DNA of 64,000 nt. It comes from Chthoniobacter sp. (GTDB taxonomy: Bacteria; Verrucomicrobiota; Verrucomicrobiia; Chthoniobacterales; Chthoniobacteraceae). The stretch's first letter is position 1, and every line of letters starts with the position of its first letter. The position numbers and the translations under genes were made by a program. The stretch spans positions 62,001-126,000 of the forward strand of contig JAIOPH010000032.1 of NCBI GenBank assembly GCA_021414005.1, written 5' to 3'. Of the stretch, positions 17,872 through 26,904 are shown one piece after another. Under the pieces are notes generated by a model, which was given only the letters and a program-made list of their open reading frames with translations, had not been told where the DNA came from and made no database searches.

Positions 17872-19887
17872 GTGCCGCTGTCCTCCGACTCTCCCAAAAA
17901 ACTGCGCGTCCTCCTCGTCGCGCAAAGCCCCAGCGATGTCTTCCTGCTGCGCGAGATGGTCAATGAGGAGCCGCACTCCCGTTTCACCATTGCCGTCGAG
18001 GCCCGCTCGCTCGCCGCCGCCGTCTCCCGCATGACCGCCAGCGAGGCCGATGTTGTCCTTCTCGATCTCGATCTCACCGACAGTCACGGGCTCGACACTT
18101 TCACCTCTGCCCGCCAGGCCGCGCCCGAGCTGCCCATCGTTGTCCTGAGCGAAGTGGACGACGAGGAACTCGGCCTGCAAACCGTCCAACTCGGCGCGCA
18201 GGAGTATCTCGTCAAAGGTCGCATCGTCCCCCACCTGCTCCACCGTGCCCTGCGCTACGCCGTGGAGCGCGCGCGCGCCGACGCCCAGCTCGCGCACGAG
18301 CGCAACCTCCTCCACACGCTCCTCGATAACATTCCCGACCGCATTTACTTCAAGGACCGCCGCAGCCGCTTCATCCGCGTGAACCGCGCGCTCACCGACT
18401 TCTTCGGTCTCGCCTCACCCGGCGCGGCGATCGGCCGCACCGACGGCGATTTCTTTGAACCCGCCGCCGCCCGGCAAATGATCGCCGACGAGAGGCGCAT
18501 CATGGAAACTGGCACGCCCATCCTCGGCAAGATCGAGTCCAAGACGCTCACCAGCGGCGAGAAATCCTGGACTCTCACCACCAAGCTGCCGCTGCGCGAC
18601 CGGCAGGGCCGCATCATCGGGACGTGCGGTATCTCGCGCGAGGTCACGGCCATCAAAACCATGGAGGAGCAGCTCGCCACCGAGCGCCATCTCCTCCGCG
18701 CGCTCATCGACAACCTGCCCGACCTCGTCTTCCTCAAAGACGCCGAAGGGCGCTACCTCCTGGACAACGCCGCCCACCTCCGTTTCCTCGGCGCGAGCGA
18801 ATTTTCCGAAGTCAACGGCCGCACTCCGTTCGATTTTTACCCCGACGCCGTCGCCGCCGGCATCCACGAGGAAGACATGGCCGTGATCCGCACCGGCCAG
18901 CCGCTCACCCACCACGAGCAGGAAATCACCGACGTGAAAGGCCGCAATTTGTGGGTCCTCACCACGAAAATTCCCTGGCTCGACGAGAGCGGGAAAGCCG
19001 TGGGCGTCGTCAGCATCAGCCGCGACATCTCGCAGCAGAAACTCGCCGAGGCTCACCTCAAGCAAGCCAACGCCGACCTCAAGGAGCGCCGCTCCGATCT
19101 CATGGCCGCCGTCCGCGACCTTCAGGAAGCGCACGAGGATCTCCGCTCCGTCCAGCTCCAGCTCGTCGAGGCGGAGAAAATGAAATCCATCGGACGCCTC
19201 GCCGCCGGCGTCGCCCACGAGGTGAAAAACCCGCTAGCCATCCTCAGCATGGGCCTCGAATACCTCGCCGCGCACGCTCCCGCCGACGCCACGACTCCCG
19301 TCATTCTCAAGGAAATGACCGACGCGCTGCACCGCGCCGACGGCGTCATCCGCGGCCTCCTCGACTTCTCCGCGCCGAAGCAACTCCACGTTCACCGCGC
19401 CAGCCTCAACGTCGTGATCAACCAGGCACTCCGCCTCATTCGCGGCGAACTCAAAGGCGCGCAGATCCACCGCGACCTTCAGGAAAATCTCCCGCTCCTC
19501 GCGCTCGACACCGACAAAATCAGCCAGGTCTTCGTCAACCTTTTCACCAACGCCCTCCACGCCATGAAAGGTGCCGGCACGCTCGCCGTCCGCACCTTTT
19601 CCAAACAGCTCACCGGCGTCGGCAGCAACATCGCCGACTCGCGCTCCGAGTCCTTTCGCGTCGGCGAAAATATCGTCGTCGCCGAGATCGACGACACCGG
19701 CCCGGGCGTCCCCGAGGAGCAGCTCGGAAAAGTCTTCGAGCCCTTTTTCACCACCAAACCAACCGGCCAGGGCAGCGGCCTCGGCCTCTCTGTCGTGAAA
19801 ACGATCATCGACCTGCACCGCGCCACCATTGATCTTCGCAACCTCCCGGACGGCGGCGCCCGCGTCACCATCATGTTCCAAGTTTAG
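17872..19887 (+). CDS. Hybrid histidine kinase, degenerate REC-PAS-PAS-HisKA-HATPase
   Basis: This 671-residue protein probably starts at the GTG at 17872. The N-terminal receiver resembles that of the preceding kinase, but its acidic pocket is altered: VLLVAQSPSD stands where ED would be expected, although the acceptor site in VVLLDLDLTD is kept. Two PAS domains follow (about 145-265 and 275-395), each beginning LLDNIPDRIYFKD or LIDNLPDLVFLKD. After a short coiled coil comes HisKA with His449 in GVAHEVKNPLAILSMGL and an ATPase domain ending GSGLGLSVVKTI. It has no output receiver; the small receiver gene that follows may take the phosphate. Confidence 0.9.
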   Translation: MPLSSDSPKKLRVLLVAQSPSDVFLLREMVNEEPHSRFTIAVEARSLAAAVSRMTASEADVVLLDLDLTDSHGLDTFTSARQAAPELPIVVLSEVDDEELGLQTVQLGAQEYLVKGRIVPHLLHRALRYAVERARADAQLAHERNLLHTLLDNIPDRIYFKDRRSRFIRVNRALTDFFGLASPGAAIGRTDGDFFEPAAARQMIADERRIMETGTPILGKIESKTLTSGEKSWTLTTKLPLRDRQGRIIGTCGISREVTAIKTMEEQLATERHLLRALIDNLPDLVFLKDAEGRYLLDNAAHLRFLGASEFSEVNGRTPFDFYPDAVAAGIHEEDMAVIRTGQPLTHHEQEITDVKGRNLWVLTTKIPWLDESGKAVGVVSISRDISQQKLAEAHLKQANADLKERRSDLMAAVRDLQEAHEDLRSVQLQLVEAEKMKSIGRLAAGVAHEVKNPLAILSMGLEYLAAHAPADATTPVILKEMTDALHRADGVIRGLLDFSAPKQLHVHRASLNVVINQALRLIRGELKGAQIHRDLQENLPLLALDTDKISQVFVNLFTNALHAMKGAGTLAVRTFSKQLTGVGSNIADSRSESFRVGENIVVAEIDDTGPGVPEEQLGKVFEPFFTTKPTGQGSGLGLSVVKTIIDLHRATIDLRNLPDGGARVTIMFQV

Positions 19888-19896
19888 TCACCACTC

Positions 19897-20265
19897 ATGT
19901 CCACCAAACGCATCTTCATCATCGACGACGAAGCCGGCTTCACCCGGCTCCTCAAACTCACCCTCGAAAAAAAGGGCGACTACCAGGTGCTCGAGGAAAA
20001 TGACGGCACCAATGCCTGGCTCCAGGCCCGCGAATTTAAGCCCGACATCATCTTTCTCGACATCGTCATGCCCAAAATCGACGGCGGCGACGTGGCCCGG
20101 CAAATCCGCTCCGACCCCTCGCTCGCCCATGTGCCCATCATCTTTCTCACCGCCATCGTCTCCCGTAGCGAGACCAAGAACGAGATCGGCGGCTACCCCT
20201 TCCTCGCCAAACCCGTTAGCCTGGATGCCATCGTCAATTGCATCAACGAGCACCTCGGCGAGTAG
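19897..20265 (+). CDS. Stand-alone response regulator receiver
   Basis: The 122-residue protein is a receiver domain with no output domain. Acidic pocket: RIFIIDDEAGF; acceptor Asp in IIFLDIVMPKIDGGD; conserved Thr in IIFLTAIVS; Lys in FLAKPVSLD. It begins 9 bp after the kinase gene and is almost certainly co-transcribed with both kinases. It probably works as a phosphorelay intermediate or CheY-like messenger. Confidence 0.9.
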   Translation: MSTKRIFIIDDEAGFTRLLKLTLEKKGDYQVLEENDGTNAWLQAREFKPDIIFLDIVMPKIDGGDVARQIRSDPSLAHVPIIFLTAIVSRSETKNEIGGYPFLAKPVSLDAIVNCINEHLGE

Positions 20266-20276
20266 TGCCGCGACGA

Positions 20277-21197
20277 CTATAATTTCCGGGCCGCGCACTG
20301 GAGCGGCGGCAGGTCATTCGCGAAGCGCTCACGAATGGCTCGGAGCAAACGGGACAGCGTGATGCTGTCGGCGGCGAGTATTTTGACTACGGAGCCGCCA
20401 GCGACGAGCCGACTCACGCCGATTAGCGCAGTGGCGGAGTGGAGATCGTGGATTTCCTTCCAGATGCTAGCGTCGGATGGAATCCGATCGGTGATCACGT
20501 AACACGAGGCATAATAGCCGGCGGCAAACGGAGCGCGCAGCGCGGTCGTACTCTCGTCGGTCGGATTCAGGTGAAAGCGCTCGCGGGCGACGAGGCGTCC
20601 GCTCACGCGCAATTCAAATTCCCACGCGATCTCCGCGAACTCGAAGACCTCGCCGCGCGCCACCCGACCGGGCGCGAGCGTTTCGACAAAAAACAACTCG
20701 CCGCCCGTTGCCACCTCGATCGTCGTGCGCTGCGCATAGCGGCATTGAGCCTGAGGGATGAAAAGCTCCGGCAGCACTTCCAGCCACCCGCCTTCCGCCA
20801 CGGAAAATTGCTGCTCCACCGTCGCCCGGCCCGACGGCATCGCGTGAATGCGATTCGCGCTCGGCGTCGTTAGCAGCAGCTTCGCGCCGCTTTCCACCAC
20901 CACGCGGCTCGTCAGCCGGTCGCCCGCGAAAACACCCGCCGTGGGATTCACGATCTGCACGAGCAGGGCGTGACCGTCCCAATACGGCTTGCTCAGGTGA
21001 AACGGCGCCCGGAACGACTGCTCGCGGATGAAACTGCGCCCGTTTTGCTCCACCGCACAGGTGAGATCGAGATGGCCGTGGAAAGAAGGCGAAGGGCGAA
21101 AGGCGAAAGGCGAAAGCCCGGCTCGCGCTGCGTCCAAACTTTCGCCTTTCGCCTTTCGCCCTTCGCCGTTCAGAACAAGACCTCCCGCCGCAGCCAC
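20277..21197 (-). CDS. ureD: Urease accessory protein UreD, N-terminus extended by a palindrome
   Basis: From HGHLDLTCAVEQNGRSF onward the 306-residue product matches UreD/UreH, including PTAGVFAGDRL and TTPSANRIHAM. UreD binds apo-urease and, with UreF and UreG, helps load nickel. The start at 21197 overlaps the end of ureG by 28 bp. The first ~40 residues are not UreD-like: they are encoded by a perfect 29-bp inverted repeat and its loop. A TTG inside the loop (codon 21) is an alternative start. Urease structural genes are not in the window. Confidence 0.85.
   Translation of the reverse strand: MAAAGGLVLNGEGRKAKGESLDAARAGLSPFAFRPSPSFHGHLDLTCAVEQNGRSFIREQSFRAPFHLSKPYWDGHALLVQIVNPTAGVFAGDRLTSRVVVESGAKLLLTTPSANRIHAMPSGRATVEQQFSVAEGGWLEVLPELFIPQAQCRYAQRTTIEVATGGELFFVETLAPGRVARGEVFEFAEIAWEFELRVSGRLVARERFHLNPTDESTTALRAPFAAGYYASCYVITDRIPSDASIWKEIHDLHSATALIGVSRLVAGGSVVKILAADSITLSRLLRAIRERFANDLPPLQCAARKL
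21088..21167. repeat. Perfect 29-bp inverted repeat inside the ureD 5' end
   Basis: Arms 21088-21116 and 21139-21167 are exact reverse complements built of GGCGAAA-type words, around a 22-nt loop. The reading frame of ureD passes through both arms without a stop. It looks like a dispersed palindromic element that landed at the ureG/ureD junction. Confidence 0.9.
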
Positions 21198-21808
21198 GCC
21201 AGCACTTCGTCCCGGCCCTGCTCGCTGCGCAAATCCGCGAAGATCACCGGACGTTCCCCGCGCATCAGCTTCGCGTCACGGGCCATCACCACGAGATCCG
21301 CGCCGACATACGGAGCCAGCTCGGTCTTGTTGATGAGCAGCAGATCGCTGTGGCGGATAGCTGGCCCGCCTTTGCGCGGGATCTTGTCCCCTTGGGCCAC
21401 GTCGATCACGTAGATGAAAGCCTCCACCAATTCCGGCGAAAACGTCGCGCTCAGATTGTCGCCGCCGCTTTCCACCAGAATCACCTGCACATCGGCATGC
21501 CGCCGCTCCAGCTCCGCGATCGCCGCGAGATTCATCGAGGTATCATCGCGAATCGCCGTATGCGGACACCCGCCCGTCTCCACGCCGATCACCCGATCCG
21601 CCGGCAGCGCCGCGTTGCGCACCAGAAATTCGGCGTCCTCCCGCGTGTAGATGTCGTTCGTCACGACCGCGAGCGAAAGCTCCCCGCGCAGCCACTGGCA
21701 CAGCCGCAGCACGAGCATCGTCTTTCCCGAGCCCACCGGCCCGCCGATGCCGATGCGCACTGCTTTGCGGGTTCGTTCCATCACGGGTGAAAGGTGGGCG
21801 TTGGACAT
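21170..21808 (-). CDS. ureG: Urease accessory GTPase UreG
   Basis: The 212-residue protein has the full UreG signature: P-loop GIGGPVGSGKT, VVTNDIYTREDAEFL, the CPH nickel/zinc site in ETGGCPHTAIRDD, the ESGGDNLSATFSPEL switch and NKTELAPYVG. UreG couples GTP hydrolysis to nickel delivery into urease, together with UreD, UreF and UreE. Length is normal for the family. The N-terminal ~8 residues before MERTRKAV are unusual; that internal Met could be the true start. It is followed directly by ureD, but ureABCEF must lie elsewhere if the system is functional. Confidence 0.95.
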   Translation of the reverse strand: MSNAHLSPVMERTRKAVRIGIGGPVGSGKTMLVLRLCQWLRGELSLAVVTNDIYTREDAEFLVRNAALPADRVIGVETGGCPHTAIRDDTSMNLAAIAELERRHADVQVILVESGGDNLSATFSPELVEAFIYVIDVAQGDKIPRKGGPAIRHSDLLLINKTELAPYVGADLVVMARDAKLMRGERPVIFADLRSEQGRDEVLAWLRREVLF

Positions 21809-21878
21809 CGAGGCGAGAGATGCCAGACCGCCGCGTGCGATGCAACTCCCCGCCGCTGCGGTTCACGCCCAAAAGGGG

Positions 21879-22604
21879 CTACGCCTGCGGCAAAGGATCG
21901 GCGGTGCCGCGGACGAGTTGCTCCACCCAGCGGGGCACTTCGACGCTGGCGGGGCCGATGAAGCGCTGGTCGAACTCGCTGGTGTTGACGCTCGGTTCGA
22001 GGTTGATCTCGATGGTGGTGGCACCGCAGAGCGCGGCCATGCGCACCAACCCGGCGGCGGGATAGACGTTTCCCGAGGTGCCGATGGAGACGAAGATTTT
22101 CGCCTGAGTCAGCGCGTGGTGGATGTCGTCCATGCAGTAGGGCATCTCGCCAAACCAGACGATGTCGGGACGGAGCGAGCCGTGGGCCCCGCAGGCGGGG
22201 CAGGGCATGGTTTGTTTAAGGTCGGTCCGCGATTTGAAGCGGTGCTCGCAGCCGGCGCAGAGCGCGGCGAGGAGTTCGCCATGCATGTGCAGTACTTCCG
22301 TGCTGCCCGCCCGCTCATGCAGGTCATCGACGTTCTGTGTGACCAGAGTCACGCGATTTCCCCACGTCTTTTGCAGCCGCGCGAGGGCTTGGTGCGCGGC
22401 ATTGGGTTCGACGGCTTTGAGCGCGGCCCGGCGCAAATTGTAGAACTGATGCACAAGCGTGGGATTGGCCGCGAAGCCTTCGGGCGAGGCTACGTCTTCC
22501 ACGCGATGCCCCTCCCAAAGTCCGTCGCTGCCCCGAAAGGTCGGGATGCCTGATTCGGCCGAAATACCCGCGCCGGTGAGGATGACAACATTGGTGGGAG
22601 ACAT
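21879..22604 (-). CDS. cobB: NAD-dependent protein deacylase, sirtuin class III
   Basis: The 241-residue product from ATG 22604 shows the sirtuin motifs in order: VVILTGAGISAESGIPTFRG for NAD binding, TQNVDDLHERAG, HMHG with the catalytic His, four zinc-binding cysteines in two CxxC pairs (CAGC and CPAC), RPDIVWFGEMP and SIGTSGNVYPAAGL. It removes acyl groups from lysines using NAD. The class III-type Tyr/Arg pair that selects succinyl groups appears as YNLRR, so desuccinylase activity is likely. The longer ORF to 22691 adds a segment unlike the family. It is divergent from aspS. Confidence 0.92.
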   Translation of the reverse strand: MSPTNVVILTGAGISAESGIPTFRGSDGLWEGHRVEDVASPEGFAANPTLVHQFYNLRRAALKAVEPNAAHQALARLQKTWGNRVTLVTQNVDDLHERAGSTEVLHMHGELLAALCAGCEHRFKSRTDLKQTMPCPACGAHGSLRPDIVWFGEMPYCMDDIHHALTQAKIFVSIGTSGNVYPAAGLVRMAALCGATTIEINLEPSVNTSEFDQRFIGPASVEVPRWVEQLVRGTADPLPQA

Positions 22605-22729
22605 CTGGCAAGAATACCAGATGTGCGGGCGGGAGGAATCGGAGAATGACGCGCTGGGCCTTCGGGTTTGCGGGAGGATTTCTTTTCCCACCCGGGCGTT
22701 TTGTCGCTAGGGTCCGCGCCCTTTTCCTT

Positions 22730-24514
22730 ATGTATCGCTCCCATCACTGCCAGCAACTCCGCCCTTCCGACATCGGCCAGACCGTCACCCTCGCCGGCTG
22801 GGTGAATTCGCGGCGCGATCATGGCGGCGTCATCTTCATCGACCTGCGGGATCGGGAGGGTTTGACACAGGTGGTGTTTCGCCCGGAGGAGCATCCGCAG
22901 GTGGCGGAAACCTCGCACGGGCTGCGCAGCGAGGACGTGATTCAAATAACCGGCAAAGTCGCGGAGCGCCTCGCCGGGACGGAGAACACGAAACTGGCGA
23001 CCGGCGCAATCGAGGTGGTTGCGAGCGACGTGACCATCCTGAACAAAGCCGACGTGCCGCCTTTCCCGCTGGATGACCCAAGCGTGAATGAGGACCTGCG
23101 CCTGCAATACCGCTACCTCGATCTGCGCACGGCGCACATGCAGCGCAATCTGAAGCTGCGGCATCGCATCACGAAGGCGACGCGGGACTATCTGGATGAC
23201 GCGGGCTTTTTGGAAATCGAGACGCCGATCCTGTCGAACCCGACACCGGAGGGCGCGCGGGATTTTCTGGTGCCGTCGCGGCTGACGCCGGGTTCGTTTT
23301 ATGCGCTGCCGCAGGCGCCGCAGCAGTACAAGCAACTGCTGCAGGTGGCGGGGCTGGAGAAGTATTTCCAAATCGCTCGGTGCTTCCGCGATGAGGATTT
23401 GCGGGCAGACCGACAGCCGGAGTTCACGCAGATTGACGTGGAGGCGTCGTTCATCACGGAGGGGGAAATCCAGACGCTGATCGAGGGTCTGCTCGCGCGC
23501 ATTTTCCGCGAAGCGAAGGGCGTGGAAATCCCGGTGCCGTTCCCCCGCATGCCGTACAGCGAGGCGATGAATCGCTATGGTTCGGACAAACCGGATACGC
23601 GGTTCGCAATGGAGCTGGTGGAGCTGGCGGATATTTTCAAGGACTCGCAGTTCAAGGTCTTCCGCTCGGTCGTGGATGGCGGCGGCGTGATCAAGGCGCT
23701 GAACGCAAAGGGCGCGGCGGCGCTGCTCAGCAAGGAGCAGCTCAAGAAATGGGAAGAGTGGGTGAAGACGGAATTCGGTGCAAAAGGGCTGGCCTACATC
23801 AAATGGAGCGTCGGCGGCGAATGGGAGTCGCCGATTGTGAAATTCTTCAGCGACGCGGAACGCGCCGCGCTCACCGCGCGCATGGGTTTTGCCGAGGGCG
23901 ACGTGCTGTTTTTCGGTGCGGATTTGAAACTTGAAGCTGTCTGCGAAGTGCTCGGTCGCGTGCGCCTGCGCTGCGCGGAACTGCTCGGGCTAATGGACGC
24001 CGCGAAGGACCAACTCAACTTTCTGTGGGTCGTGGACTTTCCGCTGCTGGCGTTTTCGCCGGAGGATAACCACTGGGTCGCAGTGCATCACCCGTTCACC
24101 CGCCCCAAGGCCGAGGACATGGCGCTGCTCGACGCGGGGGATTTCGGCAAAGTCCGCGCGGTCGCCTACGACGTGGTGCTCAACGGCGTGGAACTCGGCG
24201 GCGGCTCGATCCGCATTCACGAAAAGGATTTGCAGGCGCGAATGTTTGAGGTGCTCGGCGTCACGCCCGAGCAGCAGCAGCTCAAGTTTGCCCACCTTCT
24301 GCGCGCCTTCAGCTTCGGCGCACCGCCGCACGGCGGCATCGCACTCGGGCTGGACCGGCTGGTCATGCTCATCGTCGGCGCGGAGTCCATTCGCGACGTC
24401 ATCGCTTTCCCGAAAAACAATCGCGGCACCGACCTGATGACGCACTCGCCGGTGGAAGTGGACTTCAAGCAGCTCCGCGAGATCTACATCCAGAGCACCG
24501 CGAAGAAGACATAG
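22730..24514 (+). CDS. aspS: Aspartyl-tRNA synthetase
   Basis: The 594-residue class II enzyme starts at ATG 22730 (MYRSHHCQQLRPSDIGQTVT). The N-terminal OB-fold anticodon-binding domain contains GWVNSRRDHGGVIFIDLRD. Motif 2 is in FQIARCFRDEDLRADRQPEF, the bacterial GAD insertion lies at about 290-420, and motif 3 is in GGIALGLDRLVMLI. It charges tRNA-Asp; whether it also charges tRNA-Asn cannot be read, but GatCA a few kilobases away shows that the amidation route exists. Length agrees with bacterial AspRS. The gene appears monocistronic. Confidence 0.97.
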   Translation: MYRSHHCQQLRPSDIGQTVTLAGWVNSRRDHGGVIFIDLRDREGLTQVVFRPEEHPQVAETSHGLRSEDVIQITGKVAERLAGTENTKLATGAIEVVASDVTILNKADVPPFPLDDPSVNEDLRLQYRYLDLRTAHMQRNLKLRHRITKATRDYLDDAGFLEIETPILSNPTPEGARDFLVPSRLTPGSFYALPQAPQQYKQLLQVAGLEKYFQIARCFRDEDLRADRQPEFTQIDVEASFITEGEIQTLIEGLLARIFREAKGVEIPVPFPRMPYSEAMNRYGSDKPDTRFAMELVELADIFKDSQFKVFRSVVDGGGVIKALNAKGAAALLSKEQLKKWEEWVKTEFGAKGLAYIKWSVGGEWESPIVKFFSDAERAALTARMGFAEGDVLFFGADLKLEAVCEVLGRVRLRCAELLGLMDAAKDQLNFLWVVDFPLLAFSPEDNHWVAVHHPFTRPKAEDMALLDAGDFGKVRAVAYDVVLNGVELGGGSIRIHEKDLQARMFEVLGVTPEQQQLKFAHLLRAFSFGAPPHGGIALGLDRLVMLIVGAESIRDVIAFPKNNRGTDLMTHSPVEVDFKQLREIYIQSTAKKT

Positions 24515-24556
24515 GCGCCGCCCATTCAATCGGCGGGGCTCCCGTTCCACTCGCCG

Positions 24557-25024
24557 CTACGCTTGCGGCTGCTGCGTCTGCGGGCGTTTGCGCAGGGTGA
24601 TCCGCTTGAGCCGGGAATCGTCAGGCGGGCTCCAGCTCTGGATTTGCGGATCGTCCTTGAAGGCGTTGTGAACGATCCGGCGCTCGTAGGCGTTCATCGG
24701 TTCGAGTTGGTACGGGCGACCTGTTTGGCGCACAATGTCGGCGATCTGTTGGACGCGATGCGCGAGGCTGTCGTCCTTCATCTCTCTCCAGTGCTCGATA
24801 TCGACCTGCACCTTGGCGGCGTTTTTGTCTTTGGCCTGAAGGAGGCGATTCAGGAGGAGCTGGAGATCTTCCAAAAGCGCGCCATTGCGACCAATGAGCC
24901 GGTCTTTCTCCGCCGAGTAAATCATGAGCGTGAGGCCGTGTTCGCTCGGGAATTCCTTGATCTCACAGACAAAGCCGAGGTGCCCCAGCATCGTGTCGAG
25001 AGTGTCGCGTGGGTTCAGGCTCAT
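24557..25024 (-). CDS. KH/R3H single-stranded nucleic acid-binding protein (Jag/KhpB-like)
   Basis: The 155-residue product from ATG 25024 (MSLNPRDTLDTMLGHLGF) has a KH domain with the loop IGRNGALLEDLQLLLNRLL and an R3H domain with RRIVHNAFKDDPQIQS. It lacks the N-terminal Jag domain of Firmicutes proteins. It sits just downstream of yidC, the conserved position of this gene in many bacteria, where it is thought to bind RNA. The C-terminus is basic and glutamine-rich. Confidence 0.85.
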   Translation of the reverse strand: MSLNPRDTLDTMLGHLGFVCEIKEFPSEHGLTLMIYSAEKDRLIGRNGALLEDLQLLLNRLLQAKDKNAAKVQVDIEHWREMKDDSLAHRVQQIADIVRQTGRPYQLEPMNAYERRIVHNAFKDDPQIQSWSPPDDSRLKRITLRKRPQTQQPQA

Positions 25025-25041
25025 AGTGGAGGAAGGGCGCG

Positions 25042-26793
25042 TTATTTTCGTTTGGGCGGCGCGGCGACCTTTTGCAGCGTGGGTGCCGCCTGGTTCCGTG
25101 TCGCGTAGAGTTGCGCGACAGAAAACAGGTTTTGCACCGTCCAGTAAAGCGCCAAGGCGGAGGCGTAATTGTAGCAAAACGCAATGAAGATCAGCGGCAT
25201 GAACATCATCATGCGCTGCTGCATGGGGTCGCCGCTTTTCGGCGAAATCGCCATCTGCCAGAGCATCGTGGCCGCCATGACCAGCGGGAGGATGTTCACC
25301 GGCCAGCCGACGCTGGGGAGGTGAAAAATCGTGTCGGGCAGAGAGAGATCGTGGACCCAGAGGAACTTGCTGTTCCTCAGTTCGACAGCTTTGCCGAGCA
25401 TGCTGAAAAAGCCGAAAAAGATGGGGATCTGCACAACCATCGGCAAACAGCCGCTGAGCGGGTTCACGCCGTAATCCTTGTAGAGCTTCATCACCTCGGT
25501 GTTCATCCGCGTCGGGTCGTCCTTATACTTTTCGCGCAGCTCGGTCATCTTCGGCTGGAGAAGCTGCATGCGTTTCATCGACTGGGTGGACTTGTTCTGC
25601 ATGGGCCAGAGCAACGATTTGATGATGAGCGTGAGGACGATGATGGCGAGCGCGTAGCTGCCGAGCATACGCTTCAGCCAGTTCATGGATTTGAGCAGCG
25701 TCTTGCTGACAATCCCGAAGATCCCGAAGTCCATAATTTCCTCCTGATCCTCGGGCATGAGCCGCAGGCGCTCGAACTCGCGCGGACCAGCGAAGATGCG
25801 AAAGCTTTGGGTGAAAGACTTGCCGGGTTCGAGCGTGAGGGGGGGCATCCCCAGCGCGCCATCCATGCCGTAGCGTGGGCCGGAGCCGCCCTCGATAGAG
25901 CGTCCGGTCGTTTGCCACGCGGCGTCGGGGATGACAAAGCGTTTCGCCCAGACGGTGTGGCCGCGGGCCTTGGGCACGGCGGCCTCGGGCGTGGGGAAGC
26001 TGGGGGTGACCAGCGTAGTGAAGTATTGGTTGGCGACACCGGCCCATGCGATGCCCTCACGCGCGAAGGTGAAGACCGGACGCTCGGGCCGAAACCAGCC
26101 AGCGTTGAAATAGGTGGGGTCGATGAATTTACCTCCCGTCTGCATGAATCCGGTGTAGGTCGCCTGATCGCGCTGATGCACGGGGGCGGTCGAGCCGGTG
26201 TGGACGAAGTAGCCGGGGAGCGCCAGTGGCTGGGGACTACGATTTGTGAAAGTGACGTCGAGCGTGACAACGTAATCATGCGCGAGGTCGGTGGAGGTCG
26301 GTGGCGTGAATTTTTTCGTGAGTTGGAGCTGCCGTGAATCGGTGCGCTCGAAGGTCACGCTCCCGCTTTCGACGGTCATGGCAAAGGGCGCGGCGGCGCC
26401 TTCCCCGGCGACGTCGGTCACGGCTCCGATGGGGATGCTGCCGAATTCGTTGAGCGTCATGCGCTGGCCGCGCTCGGCCTCGTGCTTCTGCAACTGCGCG
26501 CTGGCAATACCGCCGCCCAAATTGGTGAACGTGTATTTCACCGACGGGCTGGCAATCTCCTCGCGCTTCTCGGCCTCGGCGGCGACGGCTGGCGCAACGG
26601 GCGTGGTTTCCACGGGCACGGGCGCAGGCGTCGCGGGGTCGGCGGGCTTCGGTTCACCGGCTCCTTGCGCGGCGGGGGCCTTCACCTTGGCCTGCGCGGC
26701 GGCGACCTTGGCCATTTCTTTGCTATTCCAAATCGTCCAGCCGATGAGCACGGCGATGGCGAGACTGACGGCGATGATTCCTTTGCGATCCAT
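25042..26793 (-). CDS. yidC: Membrane protein insertase YidC
   Basis: The 583-residue protein has the Gram-negative layout: an N-terminal membrane anchor (GIIAVSLAIAVLIGWTIW), an Ala/Pro-rich linker, a large periplasmic domain (about 80-360) and a C-terminal five-helix Oxa1 core. The core includes YALAIIVLTLIIKSLLWP, the PKMTELREKYKDDPTRM cytoplasmic loop and GCLPMVVQIPIFFGFFSML. It inserts membrane proteins alone or with SecYEG. The basic tail ends PPKRK. It belongs to the rpmH-rnpA-yidD-yidC-R3H cluster, all on the minus strand. Confidence 0.97.
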   Translation of the reverse strand: MDRKGIIAVSLAIAVLIGWTIWNSKEMAKVAAAQAKVKAPAAQGAGEPKPADPATPAPVPVETTPVAPAVAAEAEKREEIASPSVKYTFTNLGGGIASAQLQKHEAERGQRMTLNEFGSIPIGAVTDVAGEGAAAPFAMTVESGSVTFERTDSRQLQLTKKFTPPTSTDLAHDYVVTLDVTFTNRSPQPLALPGYFVHTGSTAPVHQRDQATYTGFMQTGGKFIDPTYFNAGWFRPERPVFTFAREGIAWAGVANQYFTTLVTPSFPTPEAAVPKARGHTVWAKRFVIPDAAWQTTGRSIEGGSGPRYGMDGALGMPPLTLEPGKSFTQSFRIFAGPREFERLRLMPEDQEEIMDFGIFGIVSKTLLKSMNWLKRMLGSYALAIIVLTLIIKSLLWPMQNKSTQSMKRMQLLQPKMTELREKYKDDPTRMNTEVMKLYKDYGVNPLSGCLPMVVQIPIFFGFFSMLGKAVELRNSKFLWVHDLSLPDTIFHLPSVGWPVNILPLVMAATMLWQMAISPKSGDPMQQRMMMFMPLIFIAFCYNYASALALYWTVQNLFSVAQLYATRNQAAPTLQKVAAPPKRK

Positions 26794-26904
26794 AGGTTTA
26801 AAAGTGTGACTGCCGACATTCGAGCTCCGCGAAAATTCCGCAGGATCGAATGAAACGATGAAGACGCTGCGGAGCCGTGTCCGACCGCGCCAGTTTCTGG
26901 GGAC

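Noticed and set aside
16168..18315. 715-codon minus-strand ORF
   Set aside because: Antisense to two well-supported histidine kinases; its translation is Gly/Ala/Arg-rich without motifs.
21088..21167. Intrinsic terminator between ureG and ureD
   Set aside because: The hairpin has no T-tract and lies inside the overlapping ureD frame; it fits a dispersed palindrome better.
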